Shown here one piece after another: positions 39,901-51,900 of a stretch of 64,000 nucleotides of DNA. The position numbers and the translations under genes are program-made. This DNA comes from Branchiostoma floridae (lineage: Eukaryota > Chordata > Leptocardii > Amphioxiformes > Branchiostomatidae): positions 11,283,816 to 11,347,815 of the forward strand of contig NC_049980.1 of assembly GCF_000003815.2 (NCBI RefSeq), in the 5' to 3' direction. Numbering within the stretch: position 1 is the stretch's first letter; each line of letters starts with the position of its first letter. The notes beneath the pieces are model-generated. The model was given only the letters and a program-made list of their open reading frames with translations. It did not search any database and was not told the DNA's origin.

Positions 39901-42900
39901 AATCCATAATTCTAGTGTTCCAGTTAAGTGAAGCACCTCCTCATGGGGGAATTGATATTGGGCTGGGATGAATATTTTAGAAGGAACCTAATGGTAACTT
40001 ATGACATGAGGCAGATCAAAGGATGTCACCAGGGCATGGAGAGATGTTTTCTAAAAACCGCGCGTTTTCATTGGCCGACTGAAGGTTGTTCCAATCCACC
40101 CAGTCTCAAGGACAATGGTCCAGAATGGTTAATATACATGATATATATCTAATATATAATGCAGGAAAAAAAGCATTCTTTAGAAACTAGGACGAGAAAT
40201 ATTCTTTCCAAAAGATTACATGACATTGTACTATACATGAAGACATCCATTTTAAACCTATTACTAGTACAATGCTAAACTTTCTTCCAAGAGAGAGGTT
40301 AACACAGATTAAATTTTCAAAAATCACTATTCGCCTTCTTCAGAATCAATAATGACCAATTTCTTCTGATCGTAAGAATGTAAACTTCCCCAAAAAAATG
40401 TGAAATCCCTCTGTTTTAAGACCGTTGATTTTTGATTTTGATTTTAGAATATTAAGTATTGTCAAGATGACTAGGTAATTTCAATGATATGCCATAACCT
40501 GGCTCGAAAGCCATTAGTTGTTTTTAGTATTCATCTGTAATTACAATACATTACAATATTCTTTGTTACCAAATCATCATGAATGATCAAATAAACCATT
40601 AATTTATTCATACATTCATTCATTCATTCATTCCTATTCTGACCACAGAAAAACAAATCTTACAGTCAGATCTATCAAGATCTTGATTGGCGAGGTTGTT
40701 GTGGAGCAAGATGTTTGCATCTGCACTGCATCATTGTCTATACTATACAGTACGGGTTTTTCTTATTGGACCGGTCTGAAAAAAATGGACCTGAAAAAAT
40801 TTGGTGGATGTTGGACCTATTGGAAAATAAACATTCAAATATATGATCTTACATTCACACGTTTTGGGGCTTACCAGTCGAGCAAAATGACAAGAGCGAA
40901 GTAGAGTCTATGTTCATTTCTACCAAGTTTTACAATCAATAGTACAGAGGCAGTTTGCCTTGTAGGAGTTTAAAATGCCAGTGGGAGTCGAATACTTTGC
41001 AAAACAGATCTCTTTAGAGCGAAATGGACCATTGTTTTGAGTATCACCCATTCACAAGTTTTCACAGATAATTAGGTCCGACATGGACCTGATCCTCTGG
41101 ACCTGAATCAGACCACCTGGACCTGAATTTTCTGTACCGGTACCCACCCCTACTATACAGCATAGAATAAGACATCAATGAAAAGTGTACTTCGTATGTT
41201 GTATACAGTGACCGAAATGTGACACTAATGTGGAAAAATGCTTCACTGAAGGCCATCAATGAAGAATGAGTATAATCAGATGCTTTTAGCAGCTTTTGAT
41301 ATAATTTCTGATGATATGGTTCTAATGAAATATTAATCATGGAAAGCAGCATTCTGCACTGCGTGACTTGTTGAAGACACACTGCAGTGATGTCAGCGAC
41401 CTTGGGCACATGGCTTACCCATAAATCAGTGTAGATTGGTAGATAAAGTTCAAATTGCAAGAAACCGGCATCACATGGCTTGAACGTAATGACCTGCAAA
41501 GTTTGAGTGGGCGTTGATACTGATTACAGGCACCACACACACCGACTTCCCGCGGATTCTGGCAATCACTCCTGCAAAAATGTTACAAGCACACTTACAC
41601 AGCCTACGTCAACCCAGGTGGGTACATTGAAACAACAACACTTTCTGCAGTTTCAAAGTCCCTTTTTTACTGCTATGAAGGCTGAATAAGGAAATTCATT
41701 TCTGATGGTGGAAAAAAATCTTAGAGTAATTGTGAGTTAATGTTAAAATAGTTTTAGCTCAACGAATTGTTGAGCTACTTTAATCCCACTGGACACAATG
41801 TTATTCAAATTCAGCATTTTACAGGTTGGGCCACACTGACTTTATTTCATGGATGACATCCTCTGGAGACCCCAAAACTAATGCATGAGGGCAAATCAAA
41901 CAAAAATCCAGCAAAAAAAAGACTGCTAAACCACAAGACTCAACATCCAGTCCATTCTTTCCCAGGCTTGGTTTGACTTATGTTCAACTCTAGTAAGACT
42001 GTAGGAGACAATCGTTGCATTTCAATGATGTTCTTATTGCCATGATTGTTATAGAGGGAAGAAGGGCACTGTGGCCCCAAGCCCTGAACATGTGTCCCCT
42101 TAGCTTAGACAAGACAAGACATCCTTGACAGTAGATCCTCTGGCGAGCATAAAATTCTGATTGTTCCTCGTGGAACAGGGATGCTATATGGTGACATGTG
42201 GACAAGCATAAATCAGCCCGCACGCAGGAATTGTCATCCAAGAAATAAAGCAGGGAAATTCCCCTAGCTGTTTTCTGTAAGTACTTTGAATGGTAGGCAA
42301 TGGCTTACATGTGTAGTTAACACCACGCCCTAAGGATTAAGACCCTTTAAGGCTTTTCAGTAGCATGCAACTTGGGCAAGCTGCAACAGCTGGGGTTCAA
42401 ACTCACGACCCCTTAGTAGAGTAGGGGTAAGGTCAATAACAACTGCACTTCACATGACAACAGTTGTGTCAGTCTGCAAAGCTCAACTTCATTGATCACT
42501 TTTTTTAAACATAATAAGACTGAACCAATTGCAGGTACACTTAAAGCAAAATGAAAAAGTGCTTCATATGCATTTGGGTTCAGTCTTATTACATGTCAAC
42601 TTTTTGCGGATTTACACAAAAAATCTGACACACAAAAGAAAATCAATATCAGATGTCAGCTTACTAAAAATGTAGCAATGAACAAAAGAGAACAGCTTGG
42701 TGGGTGTTTGAAGTTCTTTCATGTATGCTTACAGTAGCAAATACGTGCAACAGACATGACGATTGGGGCTCAGTTTTGTTTTATAAAACAAAACCATTCT
42801 TTCACCAAGAAAATCAGCCCTATCAAATTGGAACAATCAAAAGTATGATATGACATTATACCTTATGTGGAGAGCTCTTAATATTTCATCAACCATCCAC

Positions 42901-45900
42901 CTGAAGAATCTTAATAGAAGAAAGCATGTCTGCCCCCCCCCCCCCCATGAATGAGAATACCAACTTGAAACTGGTTATCTGACTCACACTACACTTGTTT
43001 TCAAAACAATTACTGCCATTATCTCTTTGGCATAAGGACTGAGGTTTTGCCTCATGAATGGAAATCAAAAGTAAAAACAGACCATTTTTTTCTCAAGGCA
43101 AACTACTTGATGCTGTACTGCACTTTTTTGGTTGGTCACTACTAACTATAAGCAGCATCCTGAGGCCAGTTACAGTTAACAGATGTAGCCTCACTACAGC
43201 CTCAAGAATTAGATTTTAAAAATAGATCAATACGAAAATGATTGCCCCCTTATTAGAGTCTCATCAGATGCACCAATTATAAGTGCCATTAATTATCATA
43301 AGATACTTAATGTTATTCACTATTATCATCAATATCAAAAGGCTATACGTGTACATACTCAACACTGCCTAATTCCATTTGATATCAAAGTTACATTGAC
43401 TGATGAAAGCAGTCCACTTAAAAAAGTGAAATCCCCTGACGAAAGGTTTTCCAATATGTCCTTCCATTGGAAAATTGCCGTGGCAACTCCAACAACCTGT
43501 ACCATCCCTCTTCCTGTGTGCAGGCATGGATTGAGATGTATCTGGTACACCAGCAGCCTAAGTGATTACCCAAGAGCCCTTTGGTCATTCTCTTGCATCG
43601 CAAATGATGCTTGTTTGATAATTTCCAATACTCCCTAGCATCTGAGGCCTCTCCCGAATGAAACCTTAAGGGACTGAGGCTATCGGCATCCTCGTCATCA
43701 TTTGCTGAGAGATATTTGGATTCCCTTGTGGACTTCAAGAAACTTGAAAGAATATCTATGAGTTGAGACCTTTGATGAACTAGGTATCTTCAATCCCACC
43801 AATATGTTAGGTCAACATTTACACTAACCATCAAACAATTGTAGGAAAAGATAAAAGTCGAATGCAGAGCTGTCTACTGAGGTTTAAATTTTCCCCCACT
43901 CATTGTTTGGAAGCCACCTTTGTTACATGTAATATAACTTTTGTTGTTAAATCTATACAGTGCATGTATACAAATGCTGTAGTCCAACAGGTGGTTTAAA
44001 TTTTCCTCTCTCATTTCTTGGGAGCCACCTTGTTACATGTAATGTATATTTTGTAGTTAAATCTATACAGTGCTGTATACGAATGCTATAGTCCAACAGG
44101 TTGTTTCAGCATGCAGCACACAAACCAGCCATGCCCTTGGAACCCAAGTCTGATTACCATAAAACTTCCCTGTCCTTGCACATCCATCAAGCCACCAATG
44201 ATGAAAGCCCTGCATCACAAACTGGCCCCCAGCTTCACTATTGCAATCAGCTTTTTGACCTCTGTTCCTCCAGCCTTGGACCAGGCTACACACCTCAGAT
44301 TAACTTTCTGCCTGCAGTGGGCAAGTCCATCAAAAATATCTTAGCCAAACCATCAGTCAGCAGGGAGATGGTTTATCACAGGTCTAGGCAAAGTTAAAAG
44401 GTATGTGGTGGAAAAACACCAAGATCACTCAAGAATTGAACATCAGTTTTTCCAATATCAGCTTTAACTTCCTAGTATATGACTGGTAACTGTATATTGT
44501 ATACAGCGGGAAGATGACATGTACAATCTGACTTTTCTTATCTTGCCAATTCCTACTGTCACTCTACAATATTCAAATAATCTTGCAAACTCGTGCTAGG
44601 ACTGACCAATCTTCAGCCAAATCACTGGGAGTATATACGGTACTGCAAACGATTTTTACACATTACAATATTCAAATTCTGTCACACAAATTACAATTTT
44701 CAAATACTGGAAATGCAAACACACACACAGTAAACAATACCTCCATTTTTATGAAGAGGTCAGCTTCGGCTACAATCTACAGAGAATGGTTCCTAATGTT
44801 GCCTACACAATAAATATTTTATTTTCAATGAGCGAGTGTTGCATGCAAGCATCACTACAGTACATACATCATTAAGTGGCAGGCCCCAAAGTTAGACAAA
44901 CATGAAAACATTATCTTTAGAGATAATCAAACATCAAGTCAATCATAAGCCATAGACAGTGTATTTTCTGAAACAAGAACAGTTTTAACACCTTGATTAT
45001 AACAGATCTAGACTGCCTGCATGAAGGGCCCCCCAAAAAACATGAATTCACCAGTTATGATTACAGCCCCAGTCACTTTATACCCGACATCCTTCTGTAT
45101 TACAGTGAGAAATTAATCAAACCGGGATATGAATTTCTGTAAGGTGTGAAGCTGTCAGGAGATGTTGCACATCATCCTTTTCAAACGTCATGCTGGAATA
45201 CAGGTACGTACAAGAAGTCGGGTACTAGCACTTAAACCCAATGTCGGCCACTTTGTGTATTATTTAAAACTCAGCTTTCATATGAAGAATGAATTATGAT
45301 TCCTAGTCATGTCTGTATTGAAATATGTCTGTGTCTAGGGATGGAAGAGAAGAAAAATCTAAAAGTCATGATATCATATAACAGTAAGTGCTACCCAGTA
45401 TGACTATCATGTATTGTGCAATTTATCATGCAATTCAATGCAGCTGTACATTTCATTTGTCTAATTTGCACAAACACCAACAAATTGTTCCCTTGTTTTT
45501 ATTACAACTGTCTTTGATTTGTAGACAACTTAAGCCACTTATGAGGAATTTTGGCCGAGTGTATGATACTACGTTTTTAAAGAGGAGTGAGCTAGAAGGA
45601 TCTGAAGAAAGACTGACAAGTGAACAACTAGCTATAGGTCTCAACATAGAACTCAGTTCATATATCAAATACATTTTTGTATGTACATGTAGAAGAGCTG
45701 ATACTTCTTCCCATGGGTTTAACATTCTGCTCCGTCTTCGCATTTGTAAGGAAAATCGGGAACAAGTCAGGCAATATTGGGTTGCATTTCACGTAATGTA
45801 ACTCACTTCGACTATTGCACATAAAAGGGCATCAAACTTTGGCCACATTTGTTGCATTCCTCCTCTGCTAATGCTTTCTTCCTAGAATAAGAAAAATCAC

Positions 45901-48900
45901 TTCAATTTTTGAAATCTATACTGACAACTTTACAATTGTATCTGTACCTGTATCTGTATCTATATAGCCAGTATAACCGCCCTTAGGCGTAACTCACCCG
46001 CTTTGCAGGCACGCAGCGCGGCAGCAGCTGGTTATATTACACTGAATGACCCGTCATACCTAACTTTTGCACATTTATCTGCAAGTGTTCTTTAAAACGA
46101 TCCAGAGAAGATGCCCCTACTGTGCTTGGTGATAACATATTCCATTATTATATATACTTCTGGGGAAATACAAATTTTTCAAATTGTTACATAATTGAAT
46201 ACATTTTTCAATGAAAGGAATTCATAACATAATTTAAAAACTAACAATTTGATGATACACTCCAGGACCTGTCTTTGAAAAAATTACAAATTTTGGTCTT
46301 TAAGTTTGTTCAATCCCCACCAGTTATGCCCATCCTCACCTACTCTTGATTAGAAGGATAACAAGAGGAACGGCTACTATTACTAAAGTAGCGTGGGCAG
46401 TTCCATGTTCTCACAGTGTAAGTAGGTTCAAGCCTGTCTGTGAGTGGGTGGGTGGAAGTTATAATTGCTGGCCAATTCCCTCAAGAAGGTTAATATGCCT
46501 AGTGAACAGGGTAGTCTGAAACATATGCAAGAATATGGCAAATATATACAATATATAGCATGTGAGAAAGTGGTGCACACGTAAGATAAACGGCATGAAA
46601 ACTGATATTTAAGCAGGCCGCTTAAACCTGACGTGAAAGATACTTATGAGTGCATATAAGTATCCTTTATGTTAGGTTTAAGCATGCTTAAATATCAGTT
46701 TTCATGCCATGATAGATAACAGATGTCAATCTGAATGAAGACTTTTGAATTCTGAACTTTGATGCCCAAATTCTACAGTTCATTGTTGCCGTATATGATT
46801 ATGGAGCAATAAGTTCATTCATTCGTTATGTCAATAAAAACTTAAGAATTTAAGACATTCACACAAAGCAAGAATTATTCCATTTCAATAGTTACTGTTG
46901 CAGAACAGAAAAATGTGAGGAAAAATACAGGTAATGATTCACTCAGGACCTTAACACGACCTTTCCCGCACTATTGATCACGTTGTTTACTTACTATTGA
47001 TCAGGTTGTTTACTATTTACTATGGAAGTCTTAGATATTCACAACATATAAGCTTTATCAAAGTTTATGTTTTTATCAATGGAGGCAATTTTGCAGCTAC
47101 ATTTGCCTAGACTGGGCCTACATGATCAAAAGTAGACTGGAGTCGATTATTGTTTTCTTCCATCAGAGTGCCTAAATGTTGGTGGGGTAGCGACCGATGG
47201 AAGCAGACCAAAGCAAATAAAACTGGACTCCAAGCTAATATCAATGCATACTGTTCTTTGGGCTCTTCAAATGGATATTAGCAATGCAGTACCCCCAAGA
47301 GGAAAGTGTGCATCTATATGGTAATACAATATGACGTTATATTATAAAACTGCCTCACAAGCTGTCAACAGGTACCCAGTGATCTGCAGGCTATTTTATG
47401 ATGAAGTAAAAGCAATATTCTCATCATTCAGAAATTTCATACTATAGGACCCATAGACTTTGAAGTGTTTCTCATCATAAGGGCCTAATACATTACATGC
47501 GCACAGGTGTCAGCAATGAGTTAGGTACAATACAAGTAACAGCTGATGTTTCCATTCAACTCTTCATGCTGTTTTAATTTCCTACTTGGTAACATGTACA
47601 TGACATTAATAGTCTCAGGTCATTAAAAAAAGCCAGATATTATCAGGGTTGACCTGTTTACAATGCAAAAAGTTGGAAGCAAAATAGACTTACAGGACTG
47701 ATTCTGTGGTCAGGTTATTCCAGACAATTACACAGCATACTGAGTAATTGAAAATGTCAAATATTACGCAACGACTGGTAGAAACAAGGAGCTTTTATCA
47801 AGAGGAGAGAGTATGAAGTTACCCGCCCGCTGTGCGGCTTTGTTTGGCCCGTTAAATCCCGCAGCGCCGGCTTTGTTTACTGCCCTGCGCGGCGCCCGTC
47901 TGATCTGATGTTCGTAGCGCCGGTTTCTATGCTAATGAGCCACGCCATTACGTCATAGCCCTCGAGCCAGCCCGAAGCCCGATCGGCAAGAGGCGAAGTG
48001 GGTCAGGTTTCCGACGATTCCCTTATTTGGAAAACTCGGCAGGCATGTGACTACGTCATCTTGCGGTAGAGCGCACAATGGCGGACAGTTTGATATGTTT
48101 CTCTTCGCCGTACAACAAACATGGGCCAGTTTAGGCCTATTTTCGCGGATCGAGGTCTGTTTTCTTGCGATAGAATTATGAATTTTCACATGTATTTTCA
48201 GATGGCTACTAAAAAAATATGACGTTTTTCTTCATTTAGCTGATATTTTTTCGTAACTGTTGATGATGTGCTCGGTAAAATGGCGTGTTCACTGTTGGTC
48301 GAACCTTGCTCATTTTTGTCGAACCACCCGTGTTTTTAGAGGATACATCGGGCCTGGAATAAGGTGAAGGTAAGGCGGGAGAGCATAGTTTTCATGGTTT
48401 TCGTTACGATCGGGTTTTCGTATATAATGTCTTGAGTTCTCCAGGCATAATTTTGAACTTTGTATTTGTAACGATTTATGAAATATATCTGTTGCATACT
48501 TAAAAAAAACTTGGTTCCTGTGATCATTGAGTCAGGTTTTTCACAGTCATCATTAATTGTAGGAATATTACCAGTTTTTTTCGTAGACTTTGCCTCAGAC
48601 AATTTTGCCTTTAGGCTTAGCCCGTACCCGAGCGGCGGCGCTGTCCGGTCGCCGTATGGCTTTGAAATTTTACCCTCATTCAGAGAGAATATTGCCGCCG
48701 CTGTATGTATTCCGAAGTTACTCTTCTGTTCAACATCGTCGACAAAATCGCAAAAATCAGATCGCTACACACAATGTTTGTATCCCCAGGCCGCCCCACC
48801 ATGAATGACCACAAAACAAAGGGAAAACAAAAGCTTGCGTGGGTGAAATGTATGCAGATGCGGGTTTTTGACACGTGGGTGTTAATCAAATTTTGTCGCC

Positions 48901-51900
48901 CGCTACGAACATAGCTGAATGGAAAAAAATTCTTGCTCTCTCCTCCTGATAAAAGCTCCTTGGTAGAAATGATTCACAGCCGTTACGTGCGAAATAGGCA
49001 TTTAGCTCAGACGGCTTATGCTGGATTGTGAGTCAATGATATATTAAAATTATGTCTGTACCAATTATGACTTCTTGACAAACTGACCTATTGACATGCA
49101 TGTACCCTTAGATTTGCAAGTACGTTCTTATATACGTTAACTGAAGACATACACATCTAGTTAAGTGAAGCACAAGAGGTGACATACAAAAGTCCCCTGG
49201 GCCCGAGATTCGAACCTGGGCCCACCAGCTACCACAGATGATGCAACACCATAGCCGCTAGACCAGATTGACTGGACAGAATGTAGCGCTTGAACCCCAC
49301 TGTTACATCAGTCTGCCTAAACACAACAAACGACCACAAACAACCACAAATGACTATAATAAGTAGTGTATATGGGGCAACGACCTTGTGTGACACACTG
49401 GGGACATTGTTTATACATTTATGAATTAAACAAACGCAACAACTCCGTCGTATTCACGAGTTATTTAGAGTTAGTCCGCTGGTTTCAAGATCGAAGCAAT
49501 TCATGGCCGCCATGTTGGATCGCCCGTGCTAGGAGCCTGCTAGGAAGTTTTCAATACCTTCCTCGGCTCCATAAAACTATGGAAGCAGTTGGGTCATAGA
49601 TTATAGCATGGCACAATTCTATCTTTGTCAACTTATAAAACACATATACTAAGTGTTTTTCAGCCTCAAATGCAATGGTGGCCAAGAATTGCTTTAATCT
49701 TAAAACCGTACTAACTCGAAATAACTGGTGAACACGTAGGACTTGCTGCATTTTTTTAAATTCATAAATGTATAAACAATGTCTCCAGATCGTACACAAG
49801 GCCGTTGTTCCATAATATCCATATACAATATTAGAGTCGTTTGTGGTCGTTTGTGGTCCTTTGTGGTGTTTAGGCAGACCCCTGTTAGAGGGTCTGCATG
49901 GGGGGGTCTTGGTAACGCTTAACGGTGAATTCAGGAGGCCCGGTAACGCTTAACGGTAAATTCAGGAGGCCCGGTAACGCTTAACGGTAAATTCAGAAGG
50001 AGTTACAAAGCATAACACTAAAGTAACATTGACGTGCATTCCTATCCATACAACGCTAGAGTAGTTACATCAATTGGTCAAAATATCCGACTATAAATGA
50101 CATTGTGAGAAGCAAAAGGTGCCCAGAACCCGGAGGAATGACAGGGACAATGTCCATGACATCTGTAAATTGACGGAGGCAGAGTTCCCGGCCCGCCACA
50201 AAGACGGCGGCAGCAAATGTCTTATGGGGGGATTGAACTATTGTTTCGGCACATCATCATGGAGCGCCGAAGGCGCGACGCATTCCAGGGGGTCCGGGGG
50301 TATGCTCCCCCGGGAAAATTTTAGAATCAATACCCTATTAAATGCTATTTCCTGCATTTTTCGGCAAATTTTGCCGACCGACTAAGCTAGGTTGATTTTG
50401 ACATTTTCATCTAATTACACATGGTTATAGCTTTGGCCTCCACCCCCAGAACCCCCGACATAGTTTACCATTTCGAGCTCGGAAAGCACGAGACGTTGCA
50501 ATATAAGTCGGGGAAAATTTAAAAATCTGGACCGCCTGAAACGCCATTTACTGCATTTTGAAGAACAGATTTTGCTGTAAGACGAAGCTAAATTAAATCA
50601 CACTATTAGAGAGAAAACGTTTTTGTGCAAAAACCCACGCCCCAAACATATTTTCGCCATGTCGTCGTGAGCGCCAAAGCGCAAGCCGTTGCAAGGGAGG
50701 ACCAGAGAAACCCCATTTTCTGCATTCTAGGAGTAACGTTACTTTTTGCCCGAAAATAAGCAAAGTTTGACACTGAAATCTGTATGAGTGATAAATGAGT
50801 GAGGGCGACGCTTCCGCAACATTTTTTACCCTGTCCAGAGCCGAAGGTAGGGAGGCTCGGAGAAATTTTGAAATCTGTGGACCCTTTGAAACGCCATTTC
50901 CTGTATTTTCAGGGGTTCTATCTGGTATTTGAATTCGTGTGAATAACGAGTTACGAAGAATTTCTTGGTAACGCTTAACGGTGAATTCGGGATAACAAAT
51001 ATCGAGTAACGTTGAATTAAAACGACCAATAACGCTTCACGAAGAATATACAGATAACGTTTAACGGTGAATTAGAGCAGGTCGGTAACGATTAACGGTG
51101 AATTAAAATGGCTCATAACGCTTAACGGAAAAAGGCATGCAGACCCTCCTGTTACATTTGTCTATTTTGAGTATCCTCCTAAGAGGCAAAGATATGCTAC
51201 TTGAACTTCCAGTGGAAACTTTACCATCGTTATTATTGCTACTTATACTCTGTGTTTCTATTATTACATGTACATGAGTAAGGAACATTACCTTTCAAGA
51301 GGGATGTAAAGCTACCAGTCACCTGTCACATCAACTTGAATTTGGCTGTAATCTTACAACTTTCTGGGATGTTGGATATGCTATTCTGTAAATCTAAGTA
51401 AGTATGATGTGCAAAACTATGCAGTGTTATCACATGCAATGATGACTTTTTAACTTAGCTTCATAACTTGGGTTGACACTTTGAACATGGAAAGCAAATA
51501 CCGAGTGTCTCAAACCAATTCTGGATTATGCCTGCAACTCTGTACAAGAAAACTGACAATCCACTGCATATTAGTTGTGTACCTAAATTTTTAATGCACA
51601 ATAAATCTTTCAGATACGGGTACCTATTCCCAAAAATGAATTTCAAGCCTTGAGTGTGTTATGTACTAGTAAGTAAAACCAGCCTGATATATGAAGAATG
51701 CTTGCCTGTGACTTGACAGATCAGCTGTTGCTGGCATTGTTCCCTTGGGTTCCATAAGTTACCTGTTGATGCCTGAGACTAGCTCTGCATGAAATGTGAC
51801 TTTCTTACACACAAAACGTACATCCTATAGTTACAGCACATCTTAAGAAATTCAACGTGAATTTTCTTTGTGCAGGTTACTTGTGCCAAATGACCCCTTC

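Noticed and set aside
41062-41499. 145-codon frame on the minus strand
   Set aside because: It starts in unique intron sequence and runs into a MITE. No recognisable protein and no splice support.
45388-45801. 137-codon open frame in intron 1
   Set aside because: No known motif, and the antisense frame is also open over much of it. No splice support.
49192-49270. Functional tRNA gene
   Set aside because: A- and B-box-like words are present but I could not pair an acceptor stem or define an anticodon loop, so it is listed as a SINE head.
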